DNA of 44,357 bases, taken from assembly GCA_017436245.1 (NCBI GenBank), contig JAFSDN010000044.1, positions 1 through 44,357 of the forward strand. Direction: 5' to 3'. The notes beneath the pieces are model-generated. The model was not told the origin of the DNA and made no database searches. It was given only the letters and a program-made list of their open reading frames with translations. This DNA is from Clostridia bacterium (lineage in GTDB: Bacteria > Bacillota > Clostridia > Monoglobales > Monoglobaceae). Shown in pieces: positions 26,923 through 35,471 of this stretch (position 1 is the first letter of the stretch; each line of letters begins with the position of its first letter). The position numbers and the translations under genes are program-made.

Positions 26923-27441
26923 TTACCACAAATCACTCTCAGAGGTTGAAGCCGCAACCGCACCTGCCTCAAGAATCATTCTGACATCTTCTTTGTTGCG
27001 CACAAGACCTCCTGCAATAATGGGAATATCAACATTTTCATGAATTTCACGTATTGCAACGGGAATGACACCGGGCATTACCTCAATCATATCGGCACCG
27101 TTTTTCACGATTGTCTCCGCTGTGCGAAGCGAATGGGAATCAAGAACAAAAATTCTTTGCACCGTTTTCATTTCCAGCTCCTTTGCTGTTTTAATCATCA
27201 CGGCACGGGTGCTGATTATACCGTCAACGCCAAGTCTTTTCAAAAATCTCAATCCATATTTATCTTTTCCTATTCCTTCGGCAAGATCTATATGAACAAA
27301 AAGTGTTTTATTGTGTTTATGACAAATCTCAACATATTCCTCAATTTGTTCAATATTCGGTGCCAGATCAAACACTATTTTGCAATTTGATTCACAGGCT
27401 TTCAGCAACATATCCTTGTTGCTTATTGCAGCAATTACCAT
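26923..27441 (-). CDS. glpP: Glycerol-3-phosphate-responsive antiterminator GlpP
   Basis: A 172-residue TIM-barrel-like RNA-binding regulator. In Bacillus subtilis GlpP binds glycerol-3-phosphate and lets RNA polymerase pass a terminator in the glpD leader. Family features here include VFDLAPNIEQI near the start, FVHIDLAEGIGKDKYGLRFLKRLGVDGIISTR, FVLDSHSLRTAE and ADMIEVMPGVIP...PIIAGGLVRNKEDV. It lies inside the operon it should control: a terminator hairpin is present in the leader at 30545-30597. The ribosome site GAAGGTG overlaps the stop of the preceding DUF1667 gene, 9 nt upstream. Confidence 0.93.
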   Translation of the reverse strand: MVIAAISNKDMLLKACESNCKIVFDLAPNIEQIEEYVEICHKHNKTLFVHIDLAEGIGKDKYGLRFLKRLGVDGIISTRAVMIKTAKELEMKTVQRIFVLDSHSLRTAETIVKNGADMIEVMPGVIPVAIREIHENVDIPIIAGGLVRNKEDVRMILEAGAVAASTSESDLW

Positions 27442-27450
27442 AAAACGGTT

Positions 27451-27813
27451 TCACACCTTCCTGACATCGGCACAAACAACAACGTTTGCATCTGTGCCCA
27501 AAATATTTCTGCATAAAATATCACCAACCGTATATCCGTTCTGACCATCGGGGCAAAGGCTGTTTATATCCCTCATACATTCAAAAATCATAGATTTTGG
27601 AATTGCCTTATCCGTTTTGACCGGAATTATATACCCGTCCTGAGTTCTTACTGTTGTGGTGATTACACGCTGGGGATTTGTGCATTCGGTTACTGCGTAA
27701 TCTCTGCCTCTTTTGCATCCGTTACCTTCAACCGACACAACCTCATTCCCCTCCTGCTCAACCTCAAGCAGGCATCCCAGCGGACATACTATACATGTTA
27801 AATTCTTTTTCAT
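27451..27813 (-). CDS. DUF1667 iron-sulfur protein of the glp operon
   Basis: A 120-residue protein. Four cysteines near the N-terminus (C7, C10, C14, C33 in CIVCPLGC...GNGC) have the spacing of a [4Fe-4S] site like that in molybdopterin oxidoreductases; a second part (about 45-120) has three further cysteines. The family nearly always sits beside a GlpA-like flavoprotein and a second FAD oxidoreductase, as here, so it probably passes electrons from glycerol-3-phosphate oxidation. I use the ATG at 27813 because GGAGG lies 6 nt upstream of it; the ATG 12 nt earlier contains that site. Confidence 0.88.
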   Translation of the reverse strand: MKKNLTCIVCPLGCLLEVEQEGNEVVSVEGNGCKRGRDYAVTECTNPQRVITTTVRTQDGYIIPVKTDKAIPKSMIFECMRDINSLCPDGQNGYTVGDILCRNILGTDANVVVCADVRKV

Positions 27814-27839
27814 TTCTGCCTCCATTGTATTACAATTTC

Positions 27840-29087
27840 TTATTCTTTGTCAATACAAACTTTAATTTCCGCGGTGTTTTCGGAAACCGAATTTGCTTTC
27901 AACTCTATATACTGCATTTCGCCCGGAACAAGTTTCTTTTTCTTTACGCTGTTTACCACAACACCGTCGGCAAGAACATTAACCTTTACATCTGAAAAAA
28001 CAGCTCCTGCTCTGTAATACAGTCTTATGTTTTTTGTGTTATCCGTAACAATCTGTGGAACGCTGTACCTTATTTTTCCGTCTGTGACCACAGGAACATG
28101 CATGGACTTTTTCAGTTCATTACGAATATATAATGCCGCACTTTCACCGGCAATTTCACCTTCCTCGGAAACAAAATCGGCAAGGTCGTGAACGTGCAGA
28201 ACATTTCCGCAGGCAAAAACACCTTCGATTTCCGTTTCACGGTTCTGGTCAACAAAGCATCCCTTTGTCACGGAATCAAGATTCAAGCCCGCAGACCTTG
28301 ACAATTCATTTTCGGGAATAAGACCAACCGAAAGGAGCAAGGTATCACATTCAATGAACCGTTCCGTGCCTTGAATCGGCTTCATTTTTTCATCAACCTC
28401 AGAAATTGTTACGCCTTCAATTCTGTGTTCACCGTGAATTTCCGTCACCGTGTGGCTGAGATAAAGAGGAATATCAAAATCATTAAGGCATTGCTGAATA
28501 TTTCTGGCAAGTCCGCCTGAATATGGCATAACCTCGCAAACGGCATGAACCCTTGCACCTTCAAGGGTCATTCTTCGTGCCATTATAAGTCCGATGTCAC
28601 CCGAGCCGAGAATAACAACATTTTTCCCGGGCATATACCCCATCATATTAACATATTTCTGGGCTGTTCCTGCACTGAAAATACCCGACGGCCGTGTGCC
28701 GGGAATGTTAAGTGCTCCCTTTGAACGTTCACGGCAACCCATTGCAAGAATTATGGCTTTTGCCCCGATTTTTTCAATGCCTCTTTCAGATGACATTGCA
28801 GTAATCATCTTTTCAGGAGATATATCCGTTACCATTGTATTACACTGCACTTCAACAGGCAGCTTTCTCAGCTCAGCTTCACACCTGAAGGCATATTCCG
28901 GTCCTGTCAGCTCTTCCTTGTATCTGTGCAGTCCAAAGCCATTATGTATGCATTGCTGCAAAATTCCGCCAAGATGCGAATCACGCTCCAGTATAAGTAT
29001 ATTCTCAACACCGGCATTATAAGCACTGACTGCCGCACACATACCGGCAGGACCTCCGCCAATTATAACAAGATCAACATTACGCAT
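27840..29087 (-). CDS. NAD(P)/FAD-dependent oxidoreductase, partner of GlpA
   Basis: A 415-residue flavoprotein. The N-terminal FAD site is VDLVIIGGGPAGMCAAVSA, followed by LILERDSHLGGILQQC. A second dinucleotide site NVVILGSGDIGLIMARRM lies near residue 160. GVFACGNVLHVHDLADFVSEEGEIAG is the C-terminal FAD-contact motif near 285. The last 100 residues form a beta domain. It overlaps the GlpA-like gene by 8 nt (ATG at 29087 inside ...CACAATGCGTAA), with AGGAGG 9 nt upstream. With the GlpA-like and DUF1667 proteins it forms a three-part complex resembling GlpABC, probably linking glycerol-3-phosphate oxidation to NAD(P) or another carrier. The exact acceptor is inferred. Confidence 0.88.
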   Translation of the reverse strand: MRNVDLVIIGGGPAGMCAAVSAYNAGVENILILERDSHLGGILQQCIHNGFGLHRYKEELTGPEYAFRCEAELRKLPVEVQCNTMVTDISPEKMITAMSSERGIEKIGAKAIILAMGCRERSKGALNIPGTRPSGIFSAGTAQKYVNMMGYMPGKNVVILGSGDIGLIMARRMTLEGARVHAVCEVMPYSGGLARNIQQCLNDFDIPLYLSHTVTEIHGEHRIEGVTISEVDEKMKPIQGTERFIECDTLLLSVGLIPENELSRSAGLNLDSVTKGCFVDQNRETEIEGVFACGNVLHVHDLADFVSEEGEIAGESAALYIRNELKKSMHVPVVTDGKIRYSVPQIVTDNTKNIRLYYRAGAVFSDVKVNVLADGVVVNSVKKKKLVPGEMQYIELKANSVSENTAEIKVCIDKE

Positions 29088-30525
29088 TGTGAACATCCTC
29101 CTTTGTCCTTCCTGACAAAATATATGCTTCATTACTGCTCTTTTTTACCTTTTCAATGGGAATTCCCAATTCTTTTGAAATCAATTCCATTATATAAGGT
29201 GAACAAAATCCGCCCTGACAACGCCCCATCTGAGCTCTTGTTCTCCTTTTTACCCCGTCAAGGGTTGTTGCCTTTGGATTTGTGCGTATCGCCTTCAGAA
29301 TTTCGCCTTCGGTAACATTTTCGCATCGGCAAACAATTTTACCGTATGATGGGTCCTTCTTAATTAACTGATTTTTTTCTTCCTCTGTCATCTCAGAAAA
29401 CTTTTCCACAGATTCACGGTACGGATTAAAATCATCACGCTTTGCAAACTTAAACCCATTGTTTTCAAGAAGCTCCACAACGTATTCAGCAATGGCAGGC
29501 GATGCCGAAAGGCCGGGAGATTCAATTCCTGCCACATTAACAAAACCACGCATAGGCATATTGATTATAAAATCTCCCGTACTGCCCACCGAGCGCAATC
29601 CGCAAAAGGATGTGATTGTCAGATTCAGGGGAATATTTTTGACCATTCTTGCAGATTCAGCAATTATTTTATCAAAGCCCTCTCTCTCGGTTTTGCGATT
29701 TTCCTTATCCTCGCCGTCAACCGCCGTGGGGCCAAGAATCAAATTTCCGTGAACCGTGGGTGAAACAAGGATACCTTTACCCATTTTCGTCGGAACCGTA
29801 AACAAAGTATGGCTCACAACATCCCCGGCTTCCCGGTCAAGAAGAATATATTCACCCTTTCTGGGATGAACATCAAATGAGGTATCTCCTGCCATGCCGG
29901 CAACCTCATCGGAATAAATACCTGCTGCATTAATAACCGTTTTTGCAAGTATGCTTTTTTCGTTATCCACACATATCTCAAACTTATTTTCAAGCTTTTT
30001 GATTTTCCTTACGGAATGATTAAGTTTAAGCTCAACACCATTATCCATGGCATTTCCGATTGCTGCTTCCGCCAATCCGTAGGGGCACACAATTGCACCT
30101 GTTGAAGCATAAAGTGCCCATTCAACCGAATCTGAAATATTGGGTTCCAGTTCCTTTATCCGTTCACGACCGATTATCTCAAGACCTTCAATTCCGTTTT
30201 TTATGCCATTTTCCATTATTCCCTCAAGGGTCTTTTTATCCTCATCGCTATAACCAAGCACAAGGGAACCGTTACGTCTGTATCTGACACCAAGCTCACG
30301 GCAAATATCCTCCATCATATCCGAGCCACGCTTATTCAGCAAGGCTTTGAGACTTCCTGCCTTTGCATCAAAACCGCCGTGGACAATTGCAGAATTTGCT
30401 TTTGTTGCACCCATGGCAACATCCGAATCCTTTTCAAGAATACAAATCTTCAGTTTGTATTCCGCCATTTTTCGTGCAATCATTCCGCCCACAACACCGG
30501 CACCAATAATTACAACATCATACAT
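29080..30525 (-). CDS. GlpA-like glycerol-3-phosphate dehydrogenase with BFD [2Fe-2S] domain
   Basis: A 481-residue FAD protein. MYDVVIIGAGVVGGMIARKM is the FAD site, followed by ATKANSAIVHGGFD typical of the DAO/GlpA family. Residues up to about 350 are the catalytic part (FCGLRSVGSTGDFII, VAGIESPGLSASPAIA). The C-terminus carries a BFD-like [2Fe-2S] domain with Cys399, Cys401, Cys436 and Cys441 (CRCENVTEGEI...GRCQGGFC). The expected reaction is oxidation of glycerol-3-phosphate to dihydroxyacetone phosphate; a 2-hydroxyacid substrate is possible from sequence alone, but glpP downstream favours glycerol-3-phosphate. The start has GGAGG 7 nt upstream. It is the first gene of the five-gene operon. 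Confidence 0.9.
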   Translation of the reverse strand: MYDVVIIGAGVVGGMIARKMAEYKLKICILEKDSDVAMGATKANSAIVHGGFDAKAGSLKALLNKRGSDMMEDICRELGVRYRRNGSLVLGYSDEDKKTLEGIMENGIKNGIEGLEIIGRERIKELEPNISDSVEWALYASTGAIVCPYGLAEAAIGNAMDNGVELKLNHSVRKIKKLENKFEICVDNEKSILAKTVINAAGIYSDEVAGMAGDTSFDVHPRKGEYILLDREAGDVVSHTLFTVPTKMGKGILVSPTVHGNLILGPTAVDGEDKENRKTEREGFDKIIAESARMVKNIPLNLTITSFCGLRSVGSTGDFIINMPMRGFVNVAGIESPGLSASPAIAEYVVELLENNGFKFAKRDDFNPYRESVEKFSEMTEEEKNQLIKKDPSYGKIVCRCENVTEGEILKAIRTNPKATTLDGVKRRTRAQMGRCQGGFCSPYIMELISKELGIPIEKVKKSSNEAYILSGRTKEDVHNA

Positions 30526-30544
30526 TTAAACTCCTCCTTTAACG

Positions 30545-30597
30545 CAAAAAAGACGCACCAAAACAAACATAAATATGTACGTTTGTTTTGATACGTC
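30545..30597 (-). promoter_or_regulatory. Leader terminator, GlpP antitermination target
   Basis: Between promoter and start codon the minus strand carries a long hairpin. The arm agacgtatcaaaacaaac (30597-30580) pairs with gtttgttttggtgcgtct (30568-30551), with a few mismatches and an 11-nt loop, then a run of T (30550-30545). It is a full intrinsic terminator in the 5' leader. With glpP in the same operon this matches the B. subtilis glpD arrangement, where GlpP plus glycerol-3-phosphate allows readthrough. Confidence 0.85.
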
Positions 30598-30621
30598 TCC
30601 AAATCTCTGTATCTGTAATCT

Positions 30622-30650
30622 ATAATACCTTTTTTCTTGTAAAAAGTCAA
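30622..30650 (-). promoter_or_regulatory. Sigma-A promoter of the glp operon
   Basis: TTGACT (30650-30645) and TATTAT (30627-30622) on the minus strand with a 17-nt spacer. It begins 14 nt after the stop codon of the YczE-like gene and gives a leader of about 90 nt containing the terminator hairpin. Confidence 0.85.
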
Positions 30651-30664
30651 GTAAAATTTTTATA

Positions 30665-31306
30665 TTATTTCAAAAGTCTGTCACGGTATTTTCCAAACCG
30701 CCTGTTCATAATACGCAACACCGGTCCAACCGAAAGTGCCGTCACAACTGTCCCCACACTTACAGTCACCAATGAACCAAAGGCCAGAAAACACGCAGTA
30801 ACCGAAATTACAACAGCCACAACGTCATAACAAATCTTTACCTTTGGGAAGTCGGTATTTGCTTTTTTTGCAATTGCCTGCTGCAATCCCTCAGGTGGCT
30901 GCTGCATAATATTTGCAGGAACATAGAAAAACAATCCCAAAGAAATGAGCATTATACTTGCCGCAAACTCAATTATGCGAAACCACATATCTTCAGGCAA
31001 GGGAACATTTGCCATAACCCCATTGGTAAAGCTGGTAAAATATCCGTAAACAAGACCCACAAAAAACTGCAGAAGATAAATCACCTTAAAATCCCGTCTC
31101 AGCACCAGCGCCTCTATTCCAAGCAGAACAGTATAATAAATCACCGTGGCAACACCCATATCAATTTCCCAGATTCGCTGTGCAGTATAGGGAATTGAGC
31201 TCACGGGCGAAACCCCGAAATCCGCCTTTACTGAAGCCGCCACACCCAACGCCAGTATAAACAGACCGCAAAAATACAGAATCAGCCTTGTTACAATATT
31301 CTTCAC
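30665..31306 (-). CDS. YczE/YyaS-like integral membrane protein (DUF6198)
   Basis: A 213-residue protein with about five membrane helices. The N-terminal segment LILYFCGLFILALGVAASVKADFGVSPVSSIPY is typical of the YczE/YyaS group, whose function is unknown. A hydrophilic insert at about 135-155 precedes two final helices. It starts with GTG at 31306, with AAGGGGTG about 8 nt upstream, and lies 11 nt after the stop of the NSS transporter, so the two are co-transcribed. Any role in transport is inferred from context. Confidence 0.8.
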   Translation of the reverse strand: MKNIVTRLILYFCGLFILALGVAASVKADFGVSPVSSIPYTAQRIWEIDMGVATVIYYTVLLGIEALVLRRDFKVIYLLQFFVGLVYGYFTSFTNGVMANVPLPEDMWFRIIEFAASIMLISLGLFFYVPANIMQQPPEGLQQAIAKKANTDFPKVKICYDVVAVVISVTACFLAFGSLVTVSVGTVVTALSVGPVLRIMNRRFGKYRDRLLK

Positions 31307-31317
31307 CGAAACACCCC

Positions 31318-32703
31318 TTAAATACTGAACATTTTAAGTGCAGGAATAACATTTGAAAGTGCATCAAGAACCGATGAAATCAGAATCAGCACAATGCACA
31401 CGGGTGCCGCATACTTAATGACAAAAACAAAGAGCTTTTCACGCCTGAAGTTTGACGAAATCTTCACTTCTTCAATAACTGTTTTGGGCTTTATCACAAA
31501 ACCCACAAACACGCAGGTAAAGAAAGCAACAATCGGCATCAGAACATTGTTGCTGATAAAGTCAAAGAAGTCAAGGAACTGCATACCAATAATTGTCACA
31601 CCTGCCCATGGGCCGTAACCCAATGTTGAAGGAAGTCCCACAAGAACTGCTCCAATGAAAACAACCAGACATGATTTTTTTCTGTTCAGGTTGAATTTAT
31701 CACTGATAATTGACACAACAGTTTCCATAAGAGAAATTGATGATGTAAGTGCAGCAAACAAAACAAGAATAAAGAATGCTGCCCCAACAAACTGACCAAC
31801 AGTTCCCATGCTTTTGAATACGTTTGGCAAAACAGCAAACATAAGAGTAGGACCCTTTGCAACATCTGCATCTGAGCCTGAAACGGCAAACACAGCAGGA
31901 ATAATCATCAGACCTGCAAAAAAGGCAATTCCTGTATCAAAAATTTCGATATTTGTCACCGAAGATTCAAGGTTCACGTCCTTTTTCATATAGGAACCGT
32001 ATGTAATCATAATTCCCATGGCAAGTGACATGGAATAAAACAGCTGTCCCATTGCCGCAAGAACCGTTGTCGCTGAAAAATGGCTAAAATCGGGAATGAG
32101 ATAGTACTTCAACCCCTCAAAATTACCGTCGGCACCGTCAAGATAAACCGAATATGCTGCAATGGCAACGGTAAGAACAACAAGCACGGGCATCATAAAC
32201 TTGCTTACCTTTTCAATACCCTTTTCAACACCGAAAAGAACAACAAGAGCGGTCAGTCCGATGAACATCATAAACCAGCCGATTGGCTCCCATGTTGATG
32301 AAATAAATGCACCAAAATAGCCATCTGCCGCCGCTTCTATACCATTTCCCGAAACAAAGGCAAACAAATATTTTGTAACCCATCCGCCGATTACCGAATA
32401 ATACGGAAGGATTATTGCAGGAACAACTGCCGCAAGAAGTCCGACAAAAGCATACTTTTTGTTCAGTTTTTTGAAGGCACCGATTGCACTGAGTCCGGTT
32501 TTACGTCCGATTGCAATTTCAGCAGTCATAAGCGCAAAGCCCAACGTAACCGCAAGAACAAGATAAACAAGCAGAAAAATACCTCCGCCGTATTTTGCGG
32601 CAAGGTACGGAAATCTCCATATGTTTCCAAGACCGACTGCCGAGCCTGCAGCCGCAAGCACAAAGCCTATTTTACCGGTAAAGTTACTTCTTTTTTCATT
32701 CAT
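31318..32703 (-). CDS. Sodium-dependent transporter, NSS/SNF family
   Basis: A 461-residue LeuT/MhsT-type symporter. Helix 1 has the family signature GFVLAAAGSAVGLGNIWRFPYLAAKYGGG, where unwound main-chain groups bind sodium and substrate. Hydrophobic segments along the chain fit 11 to 12 helices. Bacterial members import amino acids (Trp, Tyr, Leu and others) with sodium; the substrate here is not predictable. The start is the ATG at 32703 (MNEKRSNFTGK), with GGGGAG 8 nt before it; the longer open frame upstream lacks a ribosome site. It is first in a two-gene unit with the YczE-like protein and has its own promoter. Confidence 0.93.
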   Translation of the reverse strand: MNEKRSNFTGKIGFVLAAAGSAVGLGNIWRFPYLAAKYGGGIFLLVYLVLAVTLGFALMTAEIAIGRKTGLSAIGAFKKLNKKYAFVGLLAAVVPAIILPYYSVIGGWVTKYLFAFVSGNGIEAAADGYFGAFISSTWEPIGWFMMFIGLTALVVLFGVEKGIEKVSKFMMPVLVVLTVAIAAYSVYLDGADGNFEGLKYYLIPDFSHFSATTVLAAMGQLFYSMSLAMGIMITYGSYMKKDVNLESSVTNIEIFDTGIAFFAGLMIIPAVFAVSGSDADVAKGPTLMFAVLPNVFKSMGTVGQFVGAAFFILVLFAALTSSISLMETVVSIISDKFNLNRKKSCLVVFIGAVLVGLPSTLGYGPWAGVTIIGMQFLDFFDFISNNVLMPIVAFFTCVFVGFVIKPKTVIEEVKISSNFRREKLFVFVIKYAAPVCIVLILISSVLDALSNVIPALKMFSI

Positions 32704-32737
32704 TATGTATTCTCCCCAAATTAATATATTTTGCTTA

Positions 32738-32766
32738 ATTATACTATACTTTTCCAAAAAAATCAA
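32738..32766 (-). promoter_or_regulatory. Sigma-A promoter of the NSS transporter operon
   Basis: TTGATT (32766-32761) and TATAAT (32743-32738) on the minus strand with a 17-nt spacer, 35 nt before the start codon. Confidence 0.8.
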
Positions 32767-32805
32767 TTATTTTAATAAATTTTTTCTTTTAACAAATAAT
32801 TTTAC

Positions 32806-32854
32806 ATAAAAATGAGATTATTGCCACAAATTTCGGGCAATAATCTCATTTTAA
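32806..32854 (-). terminator. Intrinsic terminator of the GH26 gene
   Basis: Directly after the TAA at 32855 the arm aaaatgagattattgcc pairs with ggcaataatctcattttt around an 11-nt loop, with T residues at the 3' side. A-runs on the other side make it potentially bidirectional. Confidence 0.9.
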
Positions 32855-34564
32855 TTAATAACTTATGATAACTGTGTTTGTTGCATCATCCCATCCCACA
32901 TCGCATTGAAAGGCTTCACTGACCGCACGCACAGGCACAAGGGTTCTGCCGTTGAGAATCTTGGGAGCGACATCCAGCAGAATTTCCTTTCCGTTTACCC
33001 ACATGGCATTATTACCCACAGACATCTTAATTGTAATATTCTCTTTAACAGATGCAATACTTTGAGTTTCTTCAATCCACTGAACCTCCGCACCAAGTGC
33101 CTCAAATATTTTTCTGAGCGGAACAAGAGTTCTGTCATTTTCAAGAACAGGCGGCTGATCAAATCCCACTGTCTTTCCGTTAATTACAACCTTAATTTCC
33201 GCAATGCTCTGATTCATAGCAACGTCAGGCTCAGCACCAAATCTCACAACATTGCCGGTTTTATACAATTCATACTCCTTTGAAACGCCGTAGGACGAAA
33301 TTGTAAATTTGTGTTTGCCATCAGCCAAATCAGACAAATACAGATTACATTTATACGGAATCTGATTGGATGAATGATACCATTCGTCGTCTATGTAATA
33401 ATTAACCGTAAGCTCAGGTTGATTTGCAATATATGCAAATGAATATAGCGGAACATATCCGTCCTTTGCGCACAAAGTTCCTGCATCATTTGCAGGTTGG
33501 AATACAAATTCTGAATTCTTTCCGTATTCAGTTATGTATGCGCCGCTGTTTTTGGCTTCGTTGAAAATATCTACCGCATACGGATAATCGGAAATATTAA
33601 ACTTTTCAACTTCGTCGCCTCTGTATACATCAAAATAATTTATCATTTTGATTTGAGGATATTTCATTACAAGATACCAGAGCAAATTCCGCAACCTTGG
33701 AGTTGCCCAGCTCTGACAGTCCTCGTTATAGCTATTGCTTGTTGTAACACCGCTTTCGCTTATCATCACCGGCTTGTTTATGCCGTTTTCAGCCATAAAG
33801 TCCATAAGAGGCTTGATTTTGTTTGTTGCCCATGCAAAATCACTAGTCATAAAGTAAACACTGCTCTTATATTCAGCGTCTTTATTTCCCATAAAATATT
33901 TCACCATATAGCAACTCACGCCAACCCAGTCAACATATTCATCACCCGGATAAAAATATTCCATTGGTCTGTCCAGAGCACCAAGGTCATTGGGTGACCA
34001 TACCATTGCAAGATTGGGATATTCATGAACCATATCAGCAACTCTTCTGAAAATTTCAATGTACAGTTCGGGGTCATCACCAAGATTTGAACAGTTCATT
34101 TCGTTGGCAAATCTGATGAACATTGGCTTGTTGTATGCATTAAGATTTTCCAGCGTGCGTCTTACATGGTCATAATCAACATTTGCCATATCATAAATTG
34201 TCCAGCCAACCATTGTGACAACATTATCGTTTTGCACCATTACGTTTGCAGGATAATATAAGTCAGACTCATTCATTTCATCAATATTGACAAGATACGA
34301 GCCCAGGGGCATCAGCTTATCAGAAAAACCTGCAACAGCCCCTATGTACGCACCGCCTCTCGGTTCAAATTTTGCACCGTAATAGGGGGATTTTTCAATA
34401 TCCGCCTGAGCGTACAGTTCAAATGCGGTTTCCGTCACCATATCAGTTTTTTCATAATACAGTTCTCCCCAGTCGGGTTCAGGAAAATTAAATGCCGTTA
34501 CCGTTGACGTCATGGAAAAAATCACGTAAAAAACCAGCATAATTATTGATAAGCTTTTTTTCAT
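32855..34564 (-). CDS. Secreted GH26-family glycoside hydrolase with copper-amine-oxidase-like tail
   Basis: A 569-residue exported enzyme; GH26 members are mostly endo-beta-1,4-mannanases, with some xylanase and lichenase members. Signal peptide at 1-24. The (beta/alpha)8 catalytic domain spans about 55-345. The likely acid/base is Glu155 in RFANEMN, with the nucleophile Glu270 in MISESGV; MVWSPND and WVGVSCY are also family-like. A small beta domain (about 350-450) is followed by two repeats of the copper-amine-oxidase N-terminal-like fold (457-569; NDRTLVPLRKIFEALGAEV and NGRTLVPVRAVSEAF), common at the ends of secreted clostridial proteins and perhaps wall-associated. The start has AGAGGTG 8 nt upstream. 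It is a single gene with a perfect promoter and strong terminator, so expression looks independent of the AraC regulon. Exact substrate is not known. Confidence 0.85.
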   Translation of the reverse strand: MKKSLSIIMLVFYVIFSMTSTVTAFNFPEPDWGELYYEKTDMVTETAFELYAQADIEKSPYYGAKFEPRGGAYIGAVAGFSDKLMPLGSYLVNIDEMNESDLYYPANVMVQNDNVVTMVGWTIYDMANVDYDHVRRTLENLNAYNKPMFIRFANEMNCSNLGDDPELYIEIFRRVADMVHEYPNLAMVWSPNDLGALDRPMEYFYPGDEYVDWVGVSCYMVKYFMGNKDAEYKSSVYFMTSDFAWATNKIKPLMDFMAENGINKPVMISESGVTTSNSYNEDCQSWATPRLRNLLWYLVMKYPQIKMINYFDVYRGDEVEKFNISDYPYAVDIFNEAKNSGAYITEYGKNSEFVFQPANDAGTLCAKDGYVPLYSFAYIANQPELTVNYYIDDEWYHSSNQIPYKCNLYLSDLADGKHKFTISSYGVSKEYELYKTGNVVRFGAEPDVAMNQSIAEIKVVINGKTVGFDQPPVLENDRTLVPLRKIFEALGAEVQWIEETQSIASVKENITIKMSVGNNAMWVNGKEILLDVAPKILNGRTLVPVRAVSEAFQCDVGWDDATNTVIISY

Positions 34565-34616
34565 TTAAACATACACCTCTGAATAATTTTGTTTATTGGG
34601 ATTGTACCAAAAATTG

Positions 34617-34645
34617 ATTATACACCAAAAACTCCAAAATGTCAA
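34617..34645 (-). promoter_or_regulatory. Consensus sigma-A promoter of the GH26 gene
   Basis: TTGACA (34645-34640) and TATAAT (34622-34617) on the minus strand, 17 nt apart, both perfect. It begins 12 nt after the stop of the preceding gene, with no terminator between. Confidence 0.88.
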
Positions 34646-34657
34646 AACATTTTAAAG

Positions 34658-35443
34658 CTATATTTCAAAGATACCCAGAAGCGGACAATGGTCTGACGAA
34701 TCCAAAGCCCTTTGAGTTGTAAGGATTTCAAACTTCTTTACCTTTATTTCAGCATTGCCGTAAGTAAAAATGTAGTCAATTGTGCGTCCAGGCATTGCAC
34801 CGTCAACATAAATTCCTTCATCATTCAGAATGGGATACTCATGATGAGTGAATAAATCAGTTGTCTCCTCGGCTGTATGTCTTATGTCACAAAAACCATC
34901 TGCAAGCATTTTTTTGTAAGGTTCATCCCCCTGCTCGGAGTTTTCTCCGTTATTGAAGTCACCGCCGATTATAATGGGAATATTATATTTTTCAACCATT
35001 TCATCACAAAAGGCTTTTAGCTCTGCAACATTCTGAAGTCTCTGCTGATTATCTTCCTCACCCCGGAACATCCACCAGAAATGAGTAGACGCAACCAACG
35101 CTTTTTTCATTGTGGCTTTATCCTCTATAACAGCCCATGCCACGGATTTTGAATTTGCATCATTATGCCCCGTGTAAAGAAAATATCCGCTGTCAATCAG
35201 ATTATATTTTTCTGTTTTGTAAAACAAACCCGTATAATTTCTGTCGGCAAGTTCAGGGCACACCTCCGAATAGGTTGCTTCAAGCAATTTGGGAAGGGGT
35301 GCATCCCCGGCACGGTTTGTGCCGGGTCCACATTCCTGAAAACAACAAACATCTGCATCAAAATCATTAACAAGAGACGCAATCAATTTGTTGCGATATT
35401 CACTTGGATTGTAATTCCATACATTCTGACAATAAACTTTCAT
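34658..35443 (-). CDS. Endonuclease/exonuclease/phosphatase-fold hydrolase
   Basis: A 261-residue protein of the DNase I-like superfamily, which cleaves phosphodiesters or phosphomonoesters with Mg2+. The metal and catalytic set is present: Asn7 (YCQNVWN), Glu37 (CCFQE), His121 (STHF), Asp162 and Asn164 (GGDFN), Asp223 (DYIF), Asp251 and His252 (SDHCPL). No signal peptide. The ATG at 35443 is preferred because AAGGAGA lies about 9 nt before it. It starts 29 nt after the stop of the SLH gene 35472-38744, in the position held by the propeller enzyme in the other cassette. It may act on a phosphorylated glycan or polyol rather than DNA; this is inference. Confidence 0.88.
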   Translation of the reverse strand: MKVYCQNVWNYNPSEYRNKLIASLVNDFDADVCCFQECGPGTNRAGDAPLPKLLEATYSEVCPELADRNYTGLFYKTEKYNLIDSGYFLYTGHNDANSKSVAWAVIEDKATMKKALVASTHFWWMFRGEEDNQQRLQNVAELKAFCDEMVEKYNIPIIIGGDFNNGENSEQGDEPYKKMLADGFCDIRHTAEETTDLFTHHEYPILNDEGIYVDGAMPGRTIDYIFTYGNAEIKVKKFEILTTQRALDSSDHCPLLGIFEI

Positions 35444-35471
35444 GTTATGATTGTCTCCTTTCAAATGTCAA

